Shown here: positions 1 to 5,361 of the stretch, piece by piece | How the letters are laid out: every line of letters starts with the position of its first letter | Numbering within the stretch: the first letter of the stretch is position 1 | Assembly: GCA_902494035.1 (NCBI GenBank) | Contig: CABURV010000097.1 | Span: 1 to 5,361, forward strand | DNA: 5,361 bases | Source: an uncultured Collinsella sp. | GTDB taxonomy: Bacteria > Actinomycetota > Coriobacteriia > Coriobacteriales > Coriobacteriaceae | Direction of reading: 5' to 3' | The notes under the pieces: generated by a model | Databases searched by the model: none | What the model was told of the DNA's origin: nothing | What the model saw: the letters and a program-made list of their open reading frames with translations, nothing else | Translations under genes and position numbers: made by a program

Positions 1-295
1 CCCAGGCAACGGGTTCATCGGCAACCGCGGCGAGCGCCTCGTCGATGCTATGCACCACGTCGACGCCCTCGGGTGCAAAGTTATCGTCGCGCGTAAGCAC
101 GATATTGTGGCGGTTCTTGAGCGGACGCCCGCCGGGAAAACTCAGCAGGGTCTTGCGCCCCATAATGACCGGGCAACCTTTGGTACACGCCACAAAATGG
201 CGCATGTCGGCGCGATTGGACACCACCATGTCGCCCTCGCACCCAATACCCCAGTCATCACACACGGCGACGATGGCAGATAGCTTACACGTCAT
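1..295 (-). CDS. folA: Dihydrofolate reductase, N-terminal 98 residues (3' end beyond the window)
   Basis: NADPH-dependent reduction of dihydrofolate to tetrahydrofolate in the cytoplasm. Translating the minus strand from the ATG at 295-293 gives 98 residues and one extra base before the left edge, with no stop, so roughly the last 40% of a usual 160-residue DHFR is missing. Visible family marks are AIVAVCDDWGIG (residues 7-18), the substrate-binding acid D30 in RADMRHF with F34 after it, the cofactor motif VIMGRKT (43-49), and RPLKNRHNIVLTR (57-69), where R62 matches the Arg that holds the folate glutamate tail. The loop before D30 reads GDMVVSN, so the Trp usual at E. coli position 22 is Val here. 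The gene starts 9 bases after the thyA stop; a weak GGTGG (305-301) lies 5 bases upstream of the ATG and overlaps that stop. It is very likely co-transcribed and translationally linked with thyA, whose dihydrofolate product it recycles. Confidence 0.95.
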   Translation of the reverse strand, partial: MTCKLSAIVAVCDDWGIGCEGDMVVSNRADMRHFVACTKGCPVIMGRKTLLSFPGGRPLKNRHNIVLTRDDNFAPEGVDVVHSIDEALAAVADEPVAW

Positions 296-304
296 GAGCG
301 CCAC

Positions 305-1153
305 CTACACCGCAATGGGAATGTTTCTGACCTGCGGGCCGTGCTCATAGCCCTCCACGATCAGATCGTCGGTTGTAAACGCATAGAAATCGTGCACGTC
401 GGGGTTCAATGAAACCTTGGGGGCCGCAAACTGCGGACGCTCGATAAGCTCGCGGACGATATCGACGTGACGGTCGTAAATGTGGGCATCGGCGATCACG
501 TGCAGCAGCTCGCCGGGAATCATATCGACGGACTGTGCGACCATCATCAGCAAGATGGCATACTGGCACACGTTCCAATTGTTCGCGGCCAAAATGTCCT
601 GGCTGCGCTGGTTGAGAATCATGTTGAGCGTTGGCTTGTCGTCCTGCGGACGCTGCGTCACGTTATACGTCACGCTGTACGCGCACGGATACAGGTGCAT
701 CTCGGACAAGTCGCTGAACACATAGGTGTTCGTCATAATACGACGGCTGTACGGCGTATGCTTCAGGTCATACAGCACGCGGTCCATCTGGTCAAAGTCC
801 CCCTCGGGATAATGGCTCTTCTGCCCAATCTGGTAGCCGTAAGCCTTACCGATGGAGCCGGTCTCGTCGGCCCACTCATCCCAAATATGGCTGTTGAGGT
901 CATGCACGTTATTGGACTTCTTTTGATAAATCCACAGGATCTCATCCATGGCAGATTTGAGGGCCGTACGACGCAGGGTAAGCGCGGGAAACTCCTCACG
1001 CAGGTCGTAGCGTGCCGTGACACCAAAGTTTTTAATGGTAAAGGCAGGGGTGCCATCCTCCCACACCGGGCGGACCTTTTGGCCCTCGGTGGTGGTGCCA
1101 TGGTCCAGAATATCGCGGCACATGGTTACAAACTGTCGATCAGCCTTGCTCAT
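305..1153 (-). CDS. thyA: Thymidylate synthase, Bacillus subtilis ThyA type
   Basis: Methylates dUMP to dTMP with 5,10-methylene-tetrahydrofolate, releasing dihydrofolate. It is 282 residues, close to the 279 of B. subtilis ThyA and longer than the 264 of E. coli. Visible active-site features are the glutamate in DEILW (E71), the phosphate-binding SRR (136-138), the catalytic Cys C157 in LYPCAYS, RSQD (183-186), the dUMP-recognising Asn in NWNV (N194), and H224/Y226 in DAHIYDRH. The C-terminus IPIAV matches the usual hydrophobic end that closes over the active site. The residue after the catalytic Cys is Ala, not the His of E. coli-type enzymes; B. subtilis ThyA has Val there, so this is a family variant rather than damage. 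The ATG at 1153 is chosen because AGGAGGG sits just upstream and the protein then begins MSKADRQF, like its relatives. An in-frame extension up to 1357 exists but would cross the hairpins and has no family resemblance. folA follows 9 bases downstream. Confidence 0.98.
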   Translation of the reverse strand: MSKADRQFVTMCRDILDHGTTTEGQKVRPVWEDGTPAFTIKNFGVTARYDLREEFPALTLRRTALKSAMDEILWIYQKKSNNVHDLNSHIWDEWADETGSIGKAYGYQIGQKSHYPEGDFDQMDRVLYDLKHTPYSRRIMTNTYVFSDLSEMHLYPCAYSVTYNVTQRPQDDKPTLNMILNQRSQDILAANNWNVCQYAILLMMVAQSVDMIPGELLHVIADAHIYDRHVDIVRELIERPQFAAPKVSLNPDVHDFYAFTTDDLIVEGYEHGPQVRNIPIAV

Positions 1154-1163
1154 TGACCCTCCT
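1154..1163 (-). promoter_or_regulatory. thyA Shine-Dalgarno that fixes the start
   Basis: On the minus strand AGGAGGG (1163-1157) is followed by TCA and then ATG. It is a near-perfect anti-SD complement with short spacing (about 4 bases from GGAGG). It rules out the longer in-frame reading from 1357 and marks MSKAD as the true N-terminus. Confidence 0.8.
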
Positions 1164-1187
1164 GTCAGTCGCCTACAAGCGAGATTC

Positions 1188-1216
1188 ATTGTAGCCCAGA
1201 CGCACGCGGCCCCACA
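1188..1216 (-). promoter_or_regulatory. Possible thyA-folA promoter
   Basis: The minus strand has TACAAT at 1193-1188, one base from the -10 consensus TATAAT. It would place transcription start near 1181 and leave a leader of about 28 bases before thyA. The -35 position at 17-base spacing (1216-1211) reads TGTGGG, a poor match, and no extended -10 TG is present. It lies downstream of both hairpins, which is the layout expected for an independent thyA-folA promoter after an operon terminator. The -35 is weak, so this is a candidate only. Confidence 0.4.
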
Positions 1217-1220
1217 GCCC

Positions 1221-1261
1221 AAACATAAGCCCTCATTTTCTGGCCTATGCCAGATAAGGGC
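1221..1261 (-). terminator. Bulged hairpin with T-rich tail, probable second terminator after ffh
   Basis: Read on the minus strand, GCCCTTA (1261-1255) and TCTGGC (1254-1249) face GCCAGA (1244-1239) and TGAGGGC (1235-1229) across a four-base ATAG loop. This gives 13 pairs (one G-T) with an AAA bulge on the descending side. TTATGTTT (1228-1221) follows, six T in eight. The tail on the other strand is not T-rich, so it points leftward like the genes. It lies 144 bases beyond the ffh stop and upstream of the candidate thyA promoter, so it may be a backup terminator or insulator. An alternative outer stem is possible, pairing 1271-1265 with 1234-1228. Confidence 0.55.
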
Positions 1262-1342
1262 CACGAGGGCTGCGGCTGCCACGAACGGCACGGCACCGCG
1301 AGCTCGGGGCGCGACGCTGAGCGCAACCCCACGGTCAAGGCC

Positions 1343-1380
1343 AACAACAAAGGCCACCCGTAGCTTCCGAGTGGCCTTTG
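1343..1380 (-). terminator. Intrinsic terminator of the smc-ftsY-ffh operon
   Basis: A perfect 10-base inverted repeat, CAAAGGCCAC at 1348-1357 and GTGGCCTTTG at 1371-1380, encloses a 13-base loop. On the minus strand the stem ends CCTTTG and runs into TTGTT, a moderately T-rich tail. It begins 24 bases after the ffh stop, the normal place for an intrinsic terminator. The tail is interrupted by G, so efficiency may be partial. The symmetric arms could also work weakly in the other direction, but no rightward gene ends here. Confidence 0.7.
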
Positions 1381-1404
1381 CCGTATCAAGCTGGAATTAC
1401 AGCC

Positions 1405-2880
1405 CTATTTCTTATTACGCATCTGCGCTTCCATCTGGCGCAGCAGCTCCATATCGGACTTGGGACCGCCCGTACCCAGGCCGCCCATGCCGCCCAGACC
1501 CATAGCGTCCAGGCCAGGGATATTGGGCATGCGTATCTTCTTGCCCTTCTTTCCCTTTTTGCCCTTTTTGCCGCCGGCCTGTGCCTGATTGGCCATCGTG
1601 CGCATGCGGCCCATCATCTTATTCATCTCGCCCCACTGCTTCATGAGGCCGTTGACCTCGGTGGGGGTTACGCCGGCTCCCTTGGCAATGCGGGCGCGGC
1701 GCTGGCCGTTGATGATGGAGGGACGCAGGCGCTCCTCCTTGGTCATCGACATGATGATGGCCTCGTTCTTATCGAAGATGCCCTCGTCCAGGTTGCCGCC
1801 CATCTGGTTTAGTGCGCGCTGACCACCGGGGAGCATGCCCAAAATACCCTTCATGCCGCCCATCTTCTTGACAGCCTTCATCTGGTCGAGCATGTCGTTC
1901 ATGGTGAAGCCCTCGCGCAGCATGCGCTCGGCAGCCTCGAGCTGCTCGGCGTCGGCCGCCTCCTGGGCCTTCTCGATAATACCGACGACGTCGCCCATGC
2001 CCAGAATGCGCTTGGCCATACGATCGGGATAGAACGGCTCAAGCGAATCGGGCTTCTCGCCCATGCTCACGAACTTGATGGGCTTACCGGTCACCTGGCG
2101 CACCGAAAGTGCGCCGCCGCCACGGGCATCGCCGTCGAGCTTGGAGATGATCACGCCATCAAAGTCGGTGCGCTCGGCAAAGGTCGAGACGACGTTGACG
2201 ATATCCTGACCGGTCATGGCATCGACGACCATCAGCACCTGATCGGGCTTGACGGCCTTCTTGATGTCCACGGCCTCCTGCATCATCTGCTCGTCGATCT
2301 GCAGACGACCGGCGGTATCGACGATGACCACATCGCGCAGGTGGTCGACGGCCTCCTGGATGGCGCCCTTGGCGATGTCGACCGGGTGTGCACCGTCGCC
2401 GCGAAAGACCGGTACGCCGATCTCGCCACCGAGCGTGGCCAGCTGGTCGGCAGCAGCGGGACGGTAGACGTCGCACGCGGCGAGCAGCGGCGAGCGGCCC
2501 TGCTTCTTGAGCAGGTAGGCCAGCTTTACGGCCGCTGTGGTCTTACCGGAGCCCTGCAGACCCACGAGCATGATGACGTTGGGGATACGGTTGCTAAAGA
2601 CGAGCTTGCTCTCGGTGGAACCGAGCATCTCGGTGAGCTCGTCGAGCACGATCTTGACGACGTTTTGCGCCGGAGACAGCGATTCCATGACCTCGGCGGT
2701 CATGCAGCGTTCCTTGGTCTTGGCGACAAACTCCTTGACGACCTTAAAGTTAACGTCGGCCTCGAGCAGCGCCATGCGAATATCGCGCATGGCCGAAGTA
2801 ATATCGGCCTCGGTCAGCTTACCCTTGCCGCGCAGGCGGTCAAATGTATCGTTGAGGCGATCGCTCAGAGAATCAAACAC
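1405..2880 (-). CDS. ffh: Signal recognition particle GTPase Ffh (SRP54)
   Basis: Cytosolic protein subunit of SRP; binds 4.5S/SRP RNA and signal sequences of nascent chains, then docks with FtsY to hand them to the Sec translocon. It is 491 residues, slightly above the usual 440-460. An N domain helical bundle (about 1-95) leads into the G domain with G1 GLQGSGKT (107-114), DVYRPAAADQL (137-147), G3 DTAGR (188-192), G4 SKLDG (246-250) and the closing MGEKPD (273-278). The methionine-rich M domain (about 327-430) has the finger-loop region MKKMGGMKGILGMLPGG-like around 335-353 and the RNA-binding RRARIAKGAG (394-403) followed by EVN. Serine is usual where this protein has Ala402. The extra length is a C-terminal tail with (GKK)4 at 437-448 and a Gly/Met-rich stretch at 451-475, ending LLRQMEAQMRNKK. 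The start is a GTG at 2880 with AAGGAG six bases upstream, overlapping the ftsY stop. ffh ends the operon, with a terminator just downstream. Confidence 0.98.
   Translation of the reverse strand: MFDSLSDRLNDTFDRLRGKGKLTEADITSAMRDIRMALLEADVNFKVVKEFVAKTKERCMTAEVMESLSPAQNVVKIVLDELTEMLGSTESKLVFSNRIPNVIMLVGLQGSGKTTAAVKLAYLLKKQGRSPLLAACDVYRPAAADQLATLGGEIGVPVFRGDGAHPVDIAKGAIQEAVDHLRDVVIVDTAGRLQIDEQMMQEAVDIKKAVKPDQVLMVVDAMTGQDIVNVVSTFAERTDFDGVIISKLDGDARGGGALSVRQVTGKPIKFVSMGEKPDSLEPFYPDRMAKRILGMGDVVGIIEKAQEAADAEQLEAAERMLREGFTMNDMLDQMKAVKKMGGMKGILGMLPGGQRALNQMGGNLDEGIFDKNEAIIMSMTKEERLRPSIINGQRRARIAKGAGVTPTEVNGLMKQWGEMNKMMGRMRTMANQAQAGGKKGKKGKKGKKIRMPNIPGLDAMGLGGMGGLGTGGPKSDMELLRQMEAQMRNKK
1537..1572 (-). 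repeat. Four tandem 9-base units encoding (Gly-Lys-Lys)4 in Ffh
   Basis: Four consecutive 9-base units encode Gly-Lys-Lys at Ffh residues 437-448. The units differ at third positions (GGC or GGA for Gly, AAG or AAA for Lys), so the repeat is kept mainly at protein level. It forms a strongly basic linker just after the M-domain core. Confidence 0.85.
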
Positions 2881-2892
2881 TAGTCACTCCTT
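2881..2892 (-). promoter_or_regulatory. ffh Shine-Dalgarno overlapping the ftsY stop, deciding a GTG start
   Basis: On the minus strand the ftsY TAA runs directly into the SD as TAAGGAG, followed by six bases and GTG. AAGGAG (2892-2887) at this spacing supports the GTG at 2880 as the ffh start. Ribosomes finishing ftsY terminate on top of this site, which favours coupled synthesis of receptor and SRP GTPase. Confidence 0.8.
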
Positions 2893-3808
2893 AGTTGGAC
2901 TCGCCCACCAGGGCGCGGCAGAAATCTTTGGCGTTAAACTCCTGCAGGTCATCGACCTGCTCGCCCACGCCGATGCGCAGGATCGGGAGCTTGAGCTTCT
3001 CGGCCACAGCCATGGCGATACCGCCCTTAGCCGTGCCGTCGAGCTTTGTCATGATAATACCGTCCAGGCCCAGCGCCTCGTTAAACTCGAGCGCCTGGTT
3101 CAGACCGTTCTGGCCCGTCGCGGCATCGATCACAAGCACGACCGAGACCGGCATGGGACCGGCGCCCATATTGGCGGCGCGCTTGCGGGTCACATTGACC
3201 ACCTTGGCGAGCTCGCGCATGAGCTCGGGGCTCGTGTGCAGACGACCAGCGGTATCGATGAGCACCAGGTCGCTGCCGCGCTTATCGGCCTCGTCGAGCA
3301 CGTCATAGCACACGCTCGCCGGGTCGGAGCCGCGGTCACGCTTGATAACCGGTACGCCGGCACGCTGTCCCCACACATCGAGCTGTTCGATGGCAGCGGC
3401 GCGGAAGGTGTCGGCCGAACCGATCACCACGTTCTTGCCGCGGGCGGCCATGGCGCTCGCGATCTTGCCGACCGTGGTGGTCTTGCCGGCACCGTTGATG
3501 CCGACAAACAGCACGCAGCTCGGCGTATCAGAAAACGGGTCGCGCTCAACAGGCACAAAATGGCCCTCGAGCTGCTCGGCCAGGGCGCGGCGAAGCTGCG
3601 GGGCGGTCTTGAGGTTCTTCTTGGCGGCGGCGTCACGCAGGTCATCGGAGACCTGAATGGCGACTTCGGCACCCATGTCACCCATGACGAGGGTGTCCTC
3701 AAGGTCCTCCCAAAAATCCTCGTCGACCTCGCCGCCAAAGTAGAAGACCTCGTTGAGGGCCTCGCGGCTGCGCTCGAGTCCGCGCGAGAGTGCGTCAAAG
3801 AATCCCAT
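2891..3808 (-). CDS. ftsY: SRP receptor GTPase FtsY
   Basis: Membrane-associated receptor for SRP. It forms a reciprocal GTPase heterodimer with Ffh and releases the ribosome-nascent chain to SecYEG. It is 305 residues, essentially an NG-domain protein without the long acidic A domain of E. coli FtsY (497 residues). The N-terminus MGFFDALSRGLERSREAL looks like the amphipathic lipid-binding helix that precedes the N domain (about 20-95). G-domain motifs are G1 GINGAGKT (103-110), DTFRAAAIEQL (133-143), G3 DTAGR (185-189), G4 TKLD (254-257) and GVGEQVDDL (280-288). The GVGEQ ending, with an acidic stretch at 27-39, separates it from Ffh, and there is no M domain. The ATG at 3808 shares its A with the smc stop codon. 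GGAAAGG lies 13 bases upstream, rather far, so initiation probably relies on coupling to smc translation. ffh begins 10 bases after the stop. Confidence 0.97.
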   Translation of the reverse strand: MGFFDALSRGLERSREALNEVFYFGGEVDEDFWEDLEDTLVMGDMGAEVAIQVSDDLRDAAAKKNLKTAPQLRRALAEQLEGHFVPVERDPFSDTPSCVLFVGINGAGKTTTVGKIASAMAARGKNVVIGSADTFRAAAIEQLDVWGQRAGVPVIKRDRGSDPASVCYDVLDEADKRGSDLVLIDTAGRLHTSPELMRELAKVVNVTRKRAANMGAGPMPVSVVLVIDAATGQNGLNQALEFNEALGLDGIIMTKLDGTAKGGIAMAVAEKLKLPILRIGVGEQVDDLQEFNAKDFCRALVGESN

Positions 3809-3828
3809 TATGCATTCACGACCTTTCC
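3806..3828 (-). promoter_or_regulatory. smc/ftsY one-base overlap (TAATG) with a distant SD
   Basis: On the minus strand the smc TAA (3810-3808) and the ftsY ATG (3808-3806) share one A. The only purine-rich SD-like element, GGAAAGG (3828-3822), lies inside the smc 3' end and 13 bases from the ATG, longer than the optimal 5-9. This arrangement points to termination-reinitiation from smc into ftsY. Confidence 0.65.
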
Positions 3829-5361
3829 GGTTTCGCGATCGAGTTTTTGCGAGACGACGCGACTGACGCCGTCGGCCTGCATCGAGACGCCATAGAGAAC
3901 GTCAGCATCCTCCATAGTACGGCGCTGATGCGAAATGACCAAGAGTTGCGTATCGGAACGCAGCACATCGAGGGCGCCGATGAGCTTGGACAGGTTGGCG
4001 TCGTCGAGTGCCGCCTCGACCTCGTCCAGCACATAGAACGGCACCGTACGCGTACGGTATACGGCAAAGAGCAGTGCGAGCGCCGTCAGGCTCTTCTCAC
4101 CACCCGACATGAGCATCATCTTGGTGATGCGCTTGCCGCGCGGCTGCGCCACGACCTCAATACCCGTCTCGGCAGGATGCTCGGGATCGGTCATCTCCAG
4201 ATGCGCCTGACCACCCGGGAAGAGCATGACGAAGATCTCGCGGAAATTCGCGTCGACCTTCTCGAAGGTCACCAGGAACGCCTTGCGCATCTTGCGGTCG
4301 ATCGCCACGGTGATCTTGGTGAGCGCCTTGCGCGCACTCTCCAGATCGGCAAGTTGCTCCTCGATGTAATCGGCACGGCGCTTGAGCTGCTCGTACTCCT
4401 CCATGGCAACTTGGTTCACAGGGCCCAGGTTGTTGATCTGGCGCACGAGCTGGTTGAGCTCGCGCTCGGCGGCGTCGCGATCGGTGGGCGCCGGCAGCAT
4501 GAGCGCCTCCTCGAGCACCGTGGTGCCATCGGCGGTAATGGCCTTGATGGCTGCCTCTACCTGAACCTCGAGCTTGCCGCGTGCGACCTTGAACTCGTTT
4601 TGCGTCGCTGTGGCGGCATCGACCCGCTCCTTGGCGCGGGAGACCTCGGCCTTAGCGTCCTCGATGGTCTTCTTGAGCGAGGCTGAATCCGCTTCCTCAA
4701 GCGTTGCCTGGTCACGCAGGCGCGCGGCCCAGTCCGAGGCGCGCTCCAACAGGGCCGAATAGCGCTCGTGCATGGGGTCGACGCGCAGACGCAACAGCTC
4801 GAGCGAGCGCGAGGCCTGACGTGTTCCGCGGATACGGCGGTCGATACCCTCCAGGCGATGCTCAAGATCGGGCACGCGGCCTTTCAGCGAACGCAGGCGC
4901 TCGCTCGTCTGAGCCAGGCGCACCTTAGCGTCGGCGAGCTTACCGGCGGCCTCGGAATCGTCACGGCGAACGCGATCGAGTTCGTCGTTAGCTTCGGCAA
5001 TATGAAGACCCAAGTCGCTCGCCTGCGCACGGGCCTCGTCGCGCGAGCGGGTGAGCTCGTCCACGCGCGGGCGCGCGGCATGAACGGCCTCGGCAGCCTG
5101 CTCACGGCGCTTGGAGATACGCACGCGTTCGACCTCGGCGTTGTTGGCGCTTTGCTCCAGGCGGCCGATCTCGGAGAGCAGCGAGCGGCGCTCGCCCTCA
5201 AGGCGGGCGATCTCGCCGGCGGCATCGCCCTCGGCGGCACGCGCCTCCTCGACGGCCGCATTGGCTGCGACAACCTGGTCCGAGACATGCTCAAACACGG
5301 CAGCCAGATCGGGCTCCAAGCCCTCCAGCTCGCGAATGCGACGCTTGCGCTCCAGGGCACC
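3808..5361 (-). CDS. smc: Chromosome partition protein SMC, C-terminal 517 residues (5' end beyond the window)
   Basis: Condensin ATPase that organises and segregates the chromosome with ScpA and ScpB. The frame is open to the right edge, and base 5361 is the first base of a codon. A TTG at 5319 could be mistaken for a start but is an internal Leu. Bacterial SMCs have about 1,180 residues, so this is a little under half. The visible start, GALERKRRIREL, resembles the sequence just after the hinge, so the hinge itself is probably outside. Residues about 1-310 are Glu/Arg/Ala-rich heptad-like coiled coil. LGPVN (312-316) marks the entry to the C-terminal head. In the head, the ABC signature MSGGEKS spans 418-424, the Walker B VLDEVEAALDD has catalytic D446/E447, and the switch His is H478 in ISHQRRTME. 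The Walker A half lies in the missing N-terminal part. The protein ends TGKVVNA, and its stop overlaps the ftsY start. Confidence 0.97.
   Translation of the reverse strand, partial: GALERKRRIRELEGLEPDLAAVFEHVSDQVVAANAAVEEARAAEGDAAGEIARLEGERRSLLSEIGRLEQSANNAEVERVRISKRREQAAEAVHAARPRVDELTRSRDEARAQASDLGLHIAEANDELDRVRRDDSEAAGKLADAKVRLAQTSERLRSLKGRVPDLEHRLEGIDRRIRGTRQASRSLELLRLRVDPMHERYSALLERASDWAARLRDQATLEEADSASLKKTIEDAKAEVSRAKERVDAATATQNEFKVARGKLEVQVEAAIKAITADGTTVLEEALMLPAPTDRDAAERELNQLVRQINNLGPVNQVAMEEYEQLKRRADYIEEQLADLESARKALTKITVAIDRKMRKAFLVTFEKVDANFREIFVMLFPGGQAHLEMTDPEHPAETGIEVVAQPRGKRITKMMLMSGGEKSLTALALLFAVYRTRTVPFYVLDEVEAALDDANLSKLIGALDVLRSDTQLLVISHQRRTMEDADVLYGVSMQADGVSRVVSQKLDRETGKVVNA

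Noticed and set aside
467..1156. 229-codon plus-strand open frame antisense to thyA
   Set aside because: It fully overlaps a complete ThyA with all catalytic residues, and I recognise no protein family in it.
1262..1342. Possible small gene or extra RNA structure between the two hairpins
   Set aside because: I saw no start with a Shine-Dalgarno, and only weak four-base inverted repeats such as TGCC/GGCA.
1154..1357. 68-residue N-terminal extension of ThyA from an upstream in-frame ATG
   Set aside because: It would translate through the second hairpin and the candidate promoter, and lacks family similarity. The strong SD at 1163-1157 sets the start at 1153.
2301..2323. Near-identical DNA in ffh (about 2301-2323) and ftsY (about 3239-3261), seen as a possible repeat
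   Set aside because: Both encode the DTAGRL G3 motif of paralogous GTPases, so the match reflects protein constraint and codon bias, not a mobile or regulatory repeat.
2537..3895. 452-codon open frame on the plus strand across the ffh/ftsY/smc junctions
   Set aside because: It is antisense to three certain genes and shows no recognisable domain. Long antisense frames are expected where genes have strong G/C third-position bias.
3790..4686. 298-codon plus-strand open frame opposite smc
   Set aside because: It is a Leu/His/Arg-rich mirror of the SMC coiled coil and head, with no independent support.
5317..5319. TTG as a start codon giving a 503-residue protein
   Set aside because: The frame is open to the right edge and the upstream residues continue the SMC sequence, so the gene is cut by the window rather than started here.

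Overview
The window carries five genes, all transcribed leftward (minus strand), with no sign of mobile DNA. In transcription order they are smc (3' half only, cut by the right edge), ftsY, ffh, then after a 251-base gap thyA and folA (5' part only, cut by the left edge). The sequence is GC-rich with strong third-position G/C bias. High GC, the smc-ftsY-ffh order, NG-only FtsY and Ffh, and a Bacillus subtilis-type ThyA with a high-GC DHFR suggest a Coriobacteriia-like gut actinobacterium (Collinsella or a relative). That placement is inference from gene style, not a database result.

Right part (1405-5361): smc, ftsY and ffh form a tightly packed operon. The smc stop and ftsY start share one base (TAATG), and ftsY and ffh are 10 bases apart with the ffh Shine-Dalgarno overlapping the ftsY stop. 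ftsY and ffh encode the SRP receptor and the SRP GTPase, the two partners that deliver nascent membrane proteins to the Sec translocon. smc encodes the chromosome-organising ATPase. The visible SMC part is the descending coiled coil and the C-terminal head.

Middle (1154-1404): a non-coding gap with two leftward-oriented hairpins, each followed by a T-rich stretch. The first lies 24 bases after ffh; the second is more complex, with two alternative outer stems. Beyond them is a plausible -10 box for thyA and a strong Shine-Dalgarno that fixes its start.

Left part (1-1153): thyA and folA, 9 bases apart, form a thymidylate cycle unit. ThyA makes dTMP and oxidises methylene-tetrahydrofolate to dihydrofolate, and DHFR reduces it back. 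ThyA is the B. subtilis type, lacking the usual His after the catalytic Cys; DHFR lacks the usual Trp in its active-site loop.

This is a core housekeeping region. I found no convincing undescribed system. The points most worth a second look are the double hairpin between ffh and thyA, the absence of ylxM between ftsY and ffh, and the residue departures in ThyA, DHFR and Ffh.
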